This document shows, piece by piece, positions 46,719-58,109 of a stretch of DNA of 64,000 nt (within the stretch, counting starts at the first letter, position 1; each line of letters opens with the position of its first letter). Made by a program: the position numbers and the translations under genes. The stretch is from Achatina immaculata (lineage: Eukaryota > Mollusca > Gastropoda > Stylommatophora > Achatinidae), in assembly GCA_009760885.1 (NCBI GenBank), contig CM019699.1, positions 43,226,268-43,290,267 of the forward strand. Reading direction: 5' to 3'. The notes beneath the pieces were generated by a model, which made no database searches, had not been told where the DNA came from, and worked only from the letters and a program-made list of their open reading frames with translations.

Positions 46719-47450
46719 GAAGAGAGGCAGACAATGTAAAGAGAGGCAGACAATATAAAGAGGCAGACAATGTAAAGAGAGGCAGACAGTGTAAATAGAG
46801 GCAGACATTGTAAAGAGAGGTAGACAATATAAAGAGAGGCAGACAATAAAAAAGAGGCAGACAATGTAAGGAGAGGCAGACAATATAAAGAGGCAGACAA
46901 TGTAAAGAGAGGCAGACAACATAAAGAGAGGCAGACAATATAAAGAGAGGTAGACAATATAAAGAGAGGCAGACAATATAAAGAGAGGCAGACAATGTAA
47001 AGAGAGGCAGACAATATAAAGAGGCAGACAATGTAAAGAGAGGCAGACAATATAAATAGAGACAGACATTGTAAAGAGAGGTAGACAATATAAAGAGAGG
47101 CAGACAGTATAAAGAGAGGCAGACAATGTAAAGAGAAGCAGACAATATAAAGAGGCAGACAATGTAAAGAGAGGCAGACAACATAAAGAGAGGCAGACAA
47201 TATAAAGAGAGACAGACAGTGTAAAGAGAGGCAGAAATTGTAAAGAGAGGCAGACAATATAAAGAGAGGCAGACAATATAAAGAGAGACAGACAGTGTAA
47301 AGAGAGGCAGACAATGTAAAGAGAGACAGACAATGTAAAGAGAGGCAATGTAAAGAGAGACAGACAATGTAAAGAGAGGTAGACAATGTAAAGAGAGGCA
47401 GACAATGTAAATAGAGGTAGACAATGTAAAGAGAGGTAGACAGTGTAAAG
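46719..47450. repeat. 20-bp minisatellite
   Basis: Unit gagaggcagacaatgtaaag with gacaatataaag variants, about 37 copies. Produces minus-strand Leu/Ser/Cys-rich frames of 266-348 codons (artefacts). Confidence 0.97.
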
Positions 47451-47810
47451 AGAGTTTGTCTATTCTCCGTGAAACTGATGAAATAGCGAGATTTACTCTC
47501 TCACAGACTTTATGCCTTACTGGCTTTATTTTAAAAAAAATGTTGTCTGTTAAATTTGTCTTGTTTGTCTGGCAAACTTTTATCTGTGTCAAAATGTGGA
47601 GCAAATACAGACATCGAGACAACATAATTATGACAGGATAACTACTGGTTCCACAAACCCGTCTTTCGCACACTAAATATTTCGCCCTAATGGCTTTCAT
47701 TTTATGTCAGGCTCTGTTTGCTGGCCTGAGACTCATTTCCTGGACTCCCTGAGAAAATGGATATGATACATCATTATTATTATTATTAATTTTAAAATAT
47801 ATCAATCATA
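47451..47810. other. no gene seen
   Basis: Unique A/T-rich sequence ending in a short (TTA)n run at 47773-47789. Confidence 0.45.
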
Positions 47811-47811
47811 T

Positions 47812-47994
47812 TTCTGTTTATATCTCTCAGAGTATCATTGCTTTCTACATTAATCAAAGTGCTGTCTATCACTGTATGGGTATCATTGCTTGTTATATTC
47901 ATCAAAGTTCTATCTATCCATGTCTGAGTATCATTGCTTGTTACAGTAATCACAGTTCTGTCTATCCATGTCTGTATCACTCTGTACACATTCA
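47812..47994. repeat. about 48-bp degenerate minisatellite
   Basis: Units with gtatcattgcttgttatatt then catcaaagttctatctatcc, 3-4 copies. The retroelement to the right inserted at its end. Confidence 0.85.
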
Positions 47995-49093
47995 TTCACG
48001 TGATAGGTCCTTTCCAACACGTTGTCCCTCTCTCACAGCCTCCCTGAATGAAATACGGTCTTGTACAAGTTGACCAGCGTCTTGCAGTGACATATTCAGA
48101 GCTTCTGTGATGTCCCGAGTCCACCTGCAGTGAGGTCGTCCCTTTGCTCTCTTGCCAGGCACTAAGCCTTCTACTATCATCCTCTCCAAGCTATTGTGTC
48201 TCTTGATGTGGTCAAAGTATCTCAGCTTTCTAATTTTTATGGTGTTAAGTAATCCCATCAAAATCTCTTTATTTGATTTTCCTTGTATCCATGATATTCT
48301 AAGTGCCCTTCTGTAACATTTCATTTCAAATGCTGTTATTCTCTTTTCTAGTGATTTGTTAAGTGTCTCACATCCGTATATTGCTACTGGGAATATGTAA
48401 GCTCTTAGTAAACATAACTTTGTTTTCTTGTTGGTACCTTGCCATATACTCTTCATTTGTGCAAGTTTCTGTGATGCAGCTGATAGTCTTCTGTTGATTT
48501 CCACTGCAGTCGCCACTGGTGGTAATGATGGTACCTAGATATTCACATTTATTTACGTTTTCAAGCTCTTGATGGTCCAGTGTAATTTTGGCTTTGCTTC
48601 TCATTTTGTCAGTTGTTATTACTTTGGTTTTGTTGGTGTTTAAAAAAAAGGTTATTAGCTCCGCTGTGTCTTTTGGTTGAGAGAATCAACTGTTGCAGTC
48701 CTGAGCTGTTTGATAGAAGGACAGTGTCATAGGCGTATCTTAGCTGTTTGATAGAAGGACAGTGTCATAGGCGTATCTGAGCTGTTTGATAGAAGGGCAG
48801 TGCCATCGGCGTAAGTGATTTCTGGAATATGGTGGCCCTCGATGTTGAAAGAGTCAAACTTAGTTATTTCTTGTTCCTCTCTTACATCTCTCGTGAAGTT
48901 TTCAGCGCAGATGTTTAACAGGTATGGAGAAAGGCCACATCCCTCTCTTATTCTTGTTTGTACGCCAAACCAACCCGATGTTCCGCCAACTACCCTCAAG
49001 GCTGTTTGCTGGTCTTAGCACAGTTTGGAGATGAGATGTACCAGGTGATTGGGAAAACCCGTGTTGTTCATAACAGACCATAAGCGTTGATAT
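47995..49093 (-). mobile_element. RTE-like LINE, 5'-truncated, with 12-bp target duplication
   Basis: Flanked by tgtacacattca at 47983-47994 and 49094-49105. Minus-strand pieces: REGCGLSPYLLNICAENF (RT block), ITYADGTALL (YADD reduced to YADG, second catalytic Asp lost), then NVNKCEYLGTIITTSGD and, in another frame, AIYGCETLNKSLEKRI, CYRRALRISWIQGKS and RAKGRPHCRWTRDI. Multiple shifts break it. A 38-bp word (gctgtttgatagaaggacag) is tandemly triplicated at 48681-48800 inside the coding part. Related to the family of 52099-52431 but diverged. Confidence 0.93.
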
Positions 49094-49124
49094 TGTACAC
49101 ATTCAAATCAGACTGGCCATGCTA

Positions 49125-49860
49125 GGTTTCTTGGCAGTGTAAGAAGGTAGTGTGCATTCCTGTCCTTCTTGGCAGTGTAAGAAGCTAGTCTGCATTCCTG
49201 TCCTTCTTGGCAGTGTAAGAAGGTAGTCTGCATTCCTGTCCTTCTTGGCAGTGTAAGAAGTTAGTCTGCATTCCTGTCCTTCTTGGCAGTGTAAGAAGGT
49301 AGTCTGCATTCCTGTCCTTCTTGGCAGTGTAAGAAGGTAGTGTGCATTCCTGTCCTTCTTGGCAGTGTAAGAAGGTATGTGCATTCCTGTCCTTCTTGGC
49401 AGTGTAAGAAGGTAGTGCGCATTCCTGTCCTTCTTGGCAGTGTAAGAAGGTATGTGCATTCCTGTCCTTCTTGGCAGTGTAAGAAGGTAGTGCGCATTCC
49501 TGTCCTTCTTGGCAGTGTAAGAAGATAGTCTGCATTCCTGTCCTTCTTGGCAGTGTAAGAAGATAGTCTGCATTCCTGTCCTTCTTGGCAGTGTAAGAAG
49601 ATAGTCTGCATTCCTGTCCTTCTTGGCAGTGTAAGAAGATAGTGTGCGTTCCTGTCTTTCTTGGCAGTGTAAGAAGGTAGTCTGCATTCCTGTCCTTCTT
49701 GGCAGTGTAAGAAGGTAGTGCGCATTCCTGTCCTTCTTGGCAGTGTAAGAAGGTAGTCTGCATTCCTGTCCTTCTTGGCAGTGTAAGAAGGTAGTGCACA
49801 TTCCTGTCCTTCTTGGCAGTGTAAGAAGATAGTCTGCATTCCTGTCCTTCTTAGCAGTGA
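49125..49860. repeat. 38-bp minisatellite, about 19 copies
   Basis: Core cattcctgtccttcttggca then gtgtaagaaggtagtctg, period 38 bp. Nearly stop-free on the minus strand (192-232-codon artefact frames). Confidence 0.97.
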
Positions 49861-49884
49861 CTGTTACAAGTCGGTGATCGCAGC

Positions 49885-51171
49885 CAAGGTTATGACATTT
49901 AGGATGAGACAGATAGAGGAAAGGAGGCTATGACATTTAGGATGAGACAGATAGAAGAAAGGAGGCTATGACATTTAGGATGAGACAGATAGAGGAAAGG
50001 AGGCTATGACGTTTAGGATGAGACAGATAGAGGAAAGGAAGCTATGACATTTAAGATGAAACAGATAGAGGAAAAGAGGCTATGACATTTAAGGTGAGAC
50101 AGATAGAAGAAAGGAGGCTATGACATTTTAGGTGGGACAGATAGAGGAAAGGAGGTTATGGCGTTTAAGGTGAGACAGATAGAGGAAAGGAGGCTATGGC
50201 ATTTAAGGTGAGACAGATAGAGGTAAGGAAGCTATGACATTTAAGGTGAGACAGATGGAGGAAAGGAGGCTATGACATTTAAGGTGAGACAGATAGAGGA
50301 AAGGAGGCTATGACATTTAAGGTGAGACAGATAGAGGAAAGGAGGCTATGACATTTAAGGTGAGACAGATAGAGGAAAGGAGGCTATGACATTTAAGGTG
50401 AGACAGATGGAGGAAAGGAGGCTATGACATTTAAGGTGAGACAGATAGAGGAAAGTAAGCTATGACATTTAAGATGAGACAGATAGAGGAAAGGAGGCTA
50501 TGACATTTAAGGTGAGACAGATAGAGGAAAGGAGGCTATGACATTTAAGATGAGACAGATAGAGGAAAGGAGGCTATGACATTTAAGGTGAGACAGATAG
50601 AGGAAAGGAAGCTATGACATTTAAGATGAGACAGATAGAGGAAAGGAGGCTATGACATTTTAGGTGGAACAGATAGAGGAAAGGAGGCTATGACATTTAA
50701 GATGAGACAGATAGAGGAAAGGAGGCTATGACATTTTAGGTGGGACAGATAGAGGAAAGGAGGTTATGATATTTAAGGTGGGACAGATAGAGGAAATGAG
50801 GTTATGGCGTTTAAGGTGAAACAGATAGAGGAAAGGAGGCTATGACATTTAAGGTGAGACAGATAGAGGAAAAGAGGCTATGACATTTAAGGTGGGACAG
50901 ATAGAGGAAAGAAGGCTATGTCATTTAAGATGAAACAGATAGAGGAAAAGAGGCTATGACATTTAAGGTGAGACAGATAGAGGAAAGGAGGTATGACATT
51001 TAAGGTGGAACAGATAGAGGAAAGAAGGCTATGACATTTAATGTAGGATAGATAGATCACAGGAAGCTATGACACTTAAGGTAGGACAGATAAAAGAAAA
51101 GAAGATATGACATTTAAGGTAGGATAGATAGAGGAAAGGAGGCTATGAGATTGAAGGTAGGATATACATAG
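49885..51171. repeat. 38-bp minisatellite, about 34 copies
   Basis: Core tatgacatttaaggtgagac then agatagaggaaaggaggc, period 38 bp. Resumes after the LINE insertion (51450-51520). Confidence 0.97.
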
Positions 51172-51411
51172 GAAACAATTATTGAGGAAAGACGCTGGCG
51201 ATGGTTGGGGCATGTGCTCCGAATGACTGACAACTCACTACCAAAAATAGCACTAAGATGGACACCACAGGTGAGCAGAAGTAAGGGTAGACCAAAAGAG
51301 ACATGGAGAAGAACAACAGAAAGGATGTTGAGCAATAGAGGGCTCACCTGGGCAAGAGCAGAAAAAAAGGCGAAGGACAGGCATTTGTAGAAAACCTTTG
51401 GGCACTTAAGC

Positions 51412-51420
<9 letters not shown>
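51172..51420 (+). mobile_element. LINE 3' fragment with (GA)n tail
   Basis: Encodes the very C-terminus of a reverse transcriptase ORF: RRWRWLGHVLRMTDNSLPK, LRWTPQ, GRPKETWRRTTERM, and KAKDRHL followed by TAG. About 30 bases of 3' UTR (ggcacttaagcttcagagag) lead into a (GA)n run. The same 3' end is found at 43106 and 60427. It interrupts the 38-bp array. Confidence 0.88.

Positions 51421-51450
<30 letters not shown>
51421..51450. repeat. (GA)n tail
   Basis: Pure ga repeat directly following the LINE 3' end, reading into the resumed 38-bp array. Confidence 0.9.
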
Positions 51451-51454
<4 letters not shown>

Positions 51455-51659
51455 GGAGGCTATGACATTGAAGGTAGGATATACAGACGTAAAACGTCTA
51501 TTACACTTAAGGTAGGATTGATAGAGAAGAAAAGAGTGATTTTAGGAAAAGAAAAATAGAAAGAAGAAGATATAAACTCTTATTTCAAGTTTATAGAAAG
51601 TGTAATTTTTTGCCAGTGTATGTGAACATGTAAGAAAAAATATCGTATCTATGGTAGGT

Positions 51660-51945
51660 ACAAAGTTGATTGCCACATCATGAACGTGCCCTTAGTCAAA
51701 TCTTGATTGCCACATCTTGAACATATAACTAGTTAAAATCTTGATTGCTGTATCTTAAACATGTAACTAATGAAACTTTGATTGGTACATCGTGAATAAC
51801 ATAACTAGTGAAATCTTGATTGCTACATTTTGAACAAATAACTAGTGAAAACTTGATTACCGCAACTTGAACATATACCCAGTGAAAACATGATTATCAC
51901 ATCTTGAACATATACCTAGTGAAATCTTGATTGCCACATTTTGAA
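51660..51945. repeat. about 37-bp minisatellite, left part
   Basis: Units with gaaatcttgattgccacatc then ttgaacatataactagt, about 8 imperfect copies. The array is cut by the following element and resumes at 54604. Confidence 0.9.
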
Positions 51946-54603
51946 AATCAGTCAGTCAGTTTTTGCGTGTCCTTTGAGGAACTTTGCCTCCCTAACAGCT
52001 TTCCTGTAGGCCTCTCGGCTGTAAGCAAGATAGCCTGCTGCTGATGCATCCATTTGCAGATCATAACGATGTCTTGCAGCCATCTTCGCCTTGGTCTTTC
52101 ACTCTCTTCTTTTTCCCATTATGTACCCTTCCAAGACGGTCTTCTCTAGATTATCATGACGTTTAATGTGTCCAAAATATTTACGTTTTCTCTCTTTAAT
52201 CATCTTTACTAGCCAGCCTTCTTCAATATTAAGCTCTTGTAGTATAGATATATTTGTTCTTTTTTGTGTCCACGATATTTGGAGAACTCTTCTGTAGCAT
52301 TTACATTCAAAGGCATTTATGTGTTTCTCAGCTGTTTTGTTAAGTGTCCACGTCACACAAGCATATGTTGCGATGGGAAAGATGCATGCTCTTAAAATCT
52401 TATTTTTGTAGTTCTGTCTGCTCCTCTCCACAGATTCTTTATTTGTTTTACTTTCTGAAGAACTATAGATGTCCGCCTTTTAATTTCCTTCATTGTATCT
52501 CCATTATTAGTTAGTAGTGATACAAGATATTCAAAACTCTCTACTTTTTCCAATTTTTCCTCACTGATATATTTTTCAGCTGCCTTATTTGTTTTGTCAG
52601 TTGTCGTCAATTTTGTTGTTTCACCATTTATTCTTACTGCTGCCTGTTGGTCTAGATACAGCAGTGATGTTAGTTGTATCAAACGTGTTCGAAATCCCAT
52701 TTTTCCATTAATTCCCAAAGCTTCTGGTGTTGTACACAATCAAATGCCTTTGAACAGTCTTTAAAAGATAAATATTGATTCACATTAAACTCTCTGCATT
52801 TCTCTATTATTAATCTTATACTGAATATATGATCTCTTGATCCTCTTCCTTGTCTAAAACCACTTTGGACCATATTGACTTCTTCTTCTATTTTCTTACG
52901 AAGTCGGATTTTTAACAGAATTTTACTGGAATGACTAATCAGGGAAACAGTTCTGTAGTTCGTGCATAATTTCAGGTTACCCTTTTTTTTGGCAGTGGTA
53001 TGAATACAGTTCTTTTCCATTCTTTTGGCCAAATACCTGAATGCTATATCTTTTTACATAGTGCAAGATAGATTGTTGCACATTCCTTTCCTCCTGCTTT
53101 AACAAGTTTAGCTGTTATCTCATCACATCCTGGTGATCTACCATTTTTCAGATTCTTTATTGTCCATAAAACTTCTATTGTTGGTTCGAGTTCTTTCTCC
53201 TCCAATAATAATTCAGACTGTTGATTTCTGCTTTCACAGTCGGTTGTTTCATACATTCTTCTGCAGTCTTCATCTTTCTAAAATTTCCTCTTCTTCACAG
53301 CAATCTTGTATGTATAGTTTTTTTTGTGTGTCCTTTCTTATGTTTCTTCGTACTTCTTTTGTTAAAGATTTATATTCCCCTTTGTTGTTGTTTGTCACTT
53401 TCCATTTTGTCTTCATTCCTCTACGTTGTTTTATCAGTTCTAGTGTGCCTGCTGTAATCCATCCATTCTTTTGTGTTTTCTTTACTGGAACCATGTCTTT
53501 AGCTGTTGTTATTAAGATATCTCTGGCCTGTGTAGCAAATTCATTTGGCGTCATCTCCTCCTGTACAGCCATCAGGATTTCGAAACGGTTCTTCACTTCT
53601 ATACCATATTGTTCTGGTAAATTTGTAAGATCAAAGCGGAGTGGTCTTGATCCCGTAACTGTCTTTTTTATCTCTATCTTCATGTCTGCTATTAATAACT
53701 TTTGATCTATGTCACAATTGGCACATGGTAAAGTTTTTGCTGATGTTATACTTGATCTCCACCTTCTTTGCACTAAAATGTAATCTATTTGATTCCTGGT
53801 TTTACTGTCAGGTGATGTCCATGTGTAAAGTCTTCTTGGATGTTGTTTAAAAAGTGTGTTAGCGATCATTAGCTCATTTTCTATGGAAAACGCCTGCCTC
53901 ATTTCTGTGTCCTATACTAAATTTCCCCACAACATATTTTTCATCTTCTGCTCTTTCTGTACCAATCTTTGCATTAAAATCACCCATTATTAATACAATA
54001 TCATTTTTCCGTACCTGGTCTATTGTTGCTTGCAGTATATTATAAAAGTCTTCTACTTCCTCTTCTTCTGCTGCTGATGTAGGTGCATATATCTGGATGA
54101 TTATTACATTTCTAGGATTGCCCTTATGTCTGATAGTTAGGATTCTATCACTTACTGGATTGTAGCCTAGTAATGCTTTTGATGTTGATTTGTCTAAGTA
54201 AAAAGCCACTCCATTCTTTCCTCCTACTTCTCCACCAGCGTATATAAAGTTATTATCATTCTCGCTCTTGAAGTGTCCTGATCCTTTCCGTCATTGTTCG
54301 CAGATTCCCAAAATATGTATCCCCGTTCTTTTCATCTCGTCACTTATTATTTGATACTTTCCCTCATACATACTTCTCATATTCCATGTTCCTATTCTTA
54401 TTTTTCTTTTTAGATTGATGCAGGGGTTTTCCTTAGTAACACCGTCAGGATTTTGTCCGTCATCACAATTACTAGTACTGACCTCTGTCTCACACTCTTC
54501 CCCAGTGTTAAAATTAGATCTATCTGGCCTGGGGGACTCACCACCAGATCTGACCTTCCATGTTGCTGTTTGGGTTTCTTGGTATATTTCCAGAAGATAG
54601 TTT
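51946..54603 (-). mobile_element. RTE-like LINE with endonuclease and partial RT, 8-bp target duplication
   Basis: This 2.66-kb element splits the 37-bp array. The word attttgaa at 51938-51945 and 54604-54611 is the target duplication. Minus-strand order: N-terminal region, apurinic-type endonuclease (IRIGTWNMRSMYEGK near 54410; VLIMGDFNAKIGTE near 53990; RNQIDYILVQRRW near 53790), then RT (KNGRSPGCDEI, NYRTVSLISHSSKILL, QSGFRQGRGSRDHIF, SFKDCSKAFDCVQ, LLYLDQQAAVRIN) and C-terminal parts (VESFEYLVSLLTNNGD, TWTLNKTAEKHIN, CYRRVLQISWTQK). The RT centre with GVRQGC and YADD is absent: the frame jumps from VRINGE to KAAEKYISEE near 52620. At least five frameshifts. The 3' tail is (actg)n at 51950-51960. 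The most complete non-LTR element in the window, but dead. Confidence 0.93.
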
Positions 54604-55140
54604 ATTTTGAACATATAATTAATAAAATCCTAATTGTCACATCTTGAACATGTAATTAAAGAAAACTTGATTGCTCCATCTTGAATATGTAACTAAAGAA
54701 AACTTGATTGCTCCATCTTGAACATGTAACTAAAGAAAACTTGATTGCTCCATCTTGAACATGTAACTAAAGAAAACTTGATTGCTCCATCTTGAATATG
54801 TAACTAAAGAAAACCTGATTCCTCCATCTTGAACATGTAACTAAAAAAACCTGATTGCCACATCTTGAACATGTAACTAAAGAAAACCTGATTGCCACAT
54901 CTTGAACATATAATTAAAGAAAACTTGATTGCCTCATCTTGAACATGTAATTAAAGAAAACTTGATTGCTCCATCTTGAACATGTAACTAAAGAAAACTT
55001 GATTGCTCCATCTTGAACATGTAACAAAAGAAAACTTGATTGCTCCATCTTGAACATGTAACTAAAGAAAACTTGATTGCCACACCTTGAACTTGTAAAT
55101 AGCAAAAACTTGATTTCTAGGTCCTGAAAATATTAACAAT
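54604..55140. repeat. 37-bp minisatellite, right part
   Basis: Core cttgattgctccatcttgaa then catgtaactaaagaaaa, about 14 copies. Continuation of 51660-51945. Confidence 0.95.
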
Positions 55141-56310
55141 GTAAACTTAATATAAACTTAACACAAAGTCAGTGTGAACCTATGTGCTATACATGAACAT
55201 ATAACTAATGTAAACGTTTCTATAGCCTAAACATATAATCAGCCTTGAGTGTTATATGCTGAAGATATAATTGATGGTAACTTGAGTGTTATATGCTGAA
55301 GATATAATTGATGGTAACTTGAGTGTTATATGATGAAGATATAGTTGATGGTAACCTGAGTGTTATATGCTGAAGATATAGTTGATGGTAACTTGAGTGT
55401 TATATGCTGAAGATATAATTGATGGTAACTTGAGTGTTATATGCTGAAGATATAACTGATGGTAAGTTGAGTGTTATATGCTGAAGATATAATTGATGGT
55501 AACTTGAGTGTTATATGCTGAAGATATAACTGATGGTAACTTGAGTTTTATATGCTGAAGATATAACTGATGGTAACTTGAGTGTTATATGCTGAAGATA
55601 TAACTGATGGTAACTTGAGTGTTATATGCTGAAGATATAACTGATGGTAACTTGAGTGTTATATGCTGAAGATATAACTGATGGTAACTTGAGTGTTATA
55701 TGCTGAAGATATAATTGATGGTAACTTGAGTGTTATATGCTGAAGATATAATTGATGGTAACTTGAGTGTTATATGCTGAAGATATAACTGATGGTAACG
55801 TGAGTGTTATATGCTGAAGATATAACTGATGGTAACTTGAGTGTTATATGCTGAAGATATAATTGATGGTAACTTGAGTGTTATATGCTGAAGATATTAT
55901 TGATGGTAACTTGAGTGTTATATGCTGAAGATATAATTGATGGTAACTTGAGTGTTATATGCTGAAGATATAATTGATGGTAACTTGAGTGTTATATGCT
56001 GAAGATATAACTGATGGTAACTTGAGTGTTATATTCTGAACACATAATTAGTGCTAACGTTAGTGATATTTCCTGAACATATAGTTAGTGTTAACGTGAT
56101 TGCTATATTCTGAAATATAATCATTGTTAATTTTAGTGCTATATTTTGATAGATATAATCTGTGTTAATTTGAATGTTATCTTCTGAACGTATAATCAGT
56201 GTTTACTTGAGTGTTATCTTCTGATGATATAACCACAGTTAACGTAAGTGTTATATTCTGAACATATAATCAGTGTTAACGTGATTACTATATTCTAATT
56301 GTATAATCAG
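55141..56310. repeat. 37-bp minisatellite, related subfamily
   Basis: Core ttgagtgttatatgctgaag then atataactgatggtaac, period 37 bp, about 22 clean copies at 55240-56035, with degenerate ones to 56310. It shares the skeleton cttga-tg...tgaa-at-taact with the array to its left. Confidence 0.94.
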
Positions 56311-56394
56311 TTCCAAGGTACCTGCTACTATAACATGATGTGAGATCACTATATACCAGTAAATCAAAGCGTCATTACTGCTATCAACATATTA

Positions 56395-56835
56395 CAGTAT
56401 ATCAATCAAAGTGTTATTACTGCTAACAATACAGACCAATATATCACTCAATGTGTTATTACTGCTATTAACATATTACAGTATATCAATAAAAGTGTTA
56501 GTACTACTATCAAAATATCCATAAAAGTGTTATTACTGCTATCAATGTATACCAGTATACCAAGCACAGTATTATTACTGCTGTCAATATGTACCAATAT
56601 ATCAACAAAGGTGACTTTTACTGCTGTCAATATATAACGATATATCAATAAAAGTGTTATTTTTCTGTCAATATATACCAATATATCAATCAAGGTGTCA
56701 TTACTACTATCAATATATACCAATATATCAATAAAGCTGTTATTACTACTATCAATATATACCAGTATATCAATCAAGGTGTTATTACTACTATCAATAT
56801 ATACCAATATATCTATACACGTGTTATTACTGCTG
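56395..56835. repeat. about 42-bp degenerate minisatellite
   Basis: Units with gttattactgctatcaatat then ataccaatatatcaat, about 10 copies. Confidence 0.9.
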
Positions 56836-57063
56836 CGTTGAAATTTCTCAGGTTCTGCTCATTCTTTTACAGGTAAATATGAAGTCACTGGCCTGGAACT
56901 GATAGGACAGGTAACAGGTGAAGGCAGAGATCACCTGGTAGACAAGACCAGAAAACTCAAGCCAGGCAGCTTCAGTTATTTGCTGGAAATATTTTAATTC
57001 TGTACATTCCTACATTCTTCTTGTCTGTGCTTATTCTGATGTCAGAAACATGCTCGCGCTAGT

Positions 57064-57138
57064 AGACAGACAGAGAGATCATTCAGACCAGACAGACAGA
57101 CAGACAGACAGACAGACCACACAGACAAACAGACAGAC

Positions 57139-57171
<33 letters not shown>

Positions 57172-57268
57172 CACACAGACAAACAGACAGACCAGACAGA
57201 CAGACCAGACAGACAGACAGACCACACAGACAAACAGACAGACCAGACAAACAGACAGACAGACAAAC
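57064..57268. repeat. (CAGA)n-type compound repeat
   Basis: Runs of cagacagaca broken by accacacagacaaa. Gives Gln/Thr/Arg-rich artefact frames. Confidence 0.95.
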
Positions 57269-57561
57269 TTACGGCCGAGGTCACTCAGGTATATTTTCTT
57301 AAAGAAAGAACAGTATACAGTAAATATTCTGTAAAAGAGTCTTGTCCCTGAACCAATCTTTGAGTGTCTGATTACTGTATGCCGTCGTTTTTGTACATAA
57401 GCTTATTTCTAACATGTACACAAAGCCACTGCAGGAAAGTTGCAGTTTCTCAACTCCTTCATATTTTGTTGTTGTTGCTACATGTCCCTGAAGTCTTCTT
57501 CTTCTTCTTCTTCGTTCACTTCTACCACCAAAAACCGCACTGTGAATCTACTGAATTCATG

Positions 57562-57640
57562 CCTGTGGTCCTCGTTAGGTCCCGTGGTCCCCTGTGTGGT
57601 CCAAAATAGACCACACGAGATCCACGAAAGGACCACAAGA
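57562..57640. repeat. long imperfect hairpin at the edge of the right dispersed element
   Basis: The arm cctgtggtcctcgttaggtc...gtgtggtc (57562-57601) pairs with gaccacacgag...gaccacaag (57609-57638) around a 7-base loop. It corresponds to the left copy hairpin at 3983-4055. Confidence 0.7.
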
Positions 57641-57893
57641 GATTCAGAGTGTCACAGTGCTTTAGCCTGTATTCTTGGTGGGTCTCGGAAGCGGGATTGC
57701 ATGACACCGTGGTTTTCGTTGCACCAGTTTAGTCTAGGGTTGGACTTTCTCACCGGAAGACCTCGACGTGTTTAGGATATCAGTGCATCCCCGCTGGGTG
57801 AGAGGTGGTAGCCCACCCAGGCCAGAGTTGGACTTTATCACCGGAAAACCTCGACGTGTTTTGAGATACCCGTGTATCACCGCCGGGTGAGAA

Positions 57894-58109
57894 GTGGTTG
57901 CCCATCCAGTCCAGGGTTGGACTTTCTCACCGGAAAACCTCAGCGTGATTAGGATACGCAAACATCCCCGCCGGGTGAGAGGTGGTTGCCTATCTAGACT
58001 TCCCTGGTCCAGTGTCTCCGACTTCAGCATTTTGCGGTCGTGGCCGCTACCCTTCCTAGTTGTGACCAGGATGGAGCTTTTGTCCAGGAGGACGAATACT
58101 CGCCATTAG
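57894..58109 (+). other. 71-codon open frame inside the right dispersed element
   Basis: Counterpart of the minus-strand frame at 3515-3730, 62 of 71 residues identical by hand alignment. No recognisable domain. Confidence 0.25.

Noticed and set aside
46536..47700. 266-348-codon minus-strand frames
   Set aside because: Produced by the 20-bp gagaggcagacaatgtaaag array.
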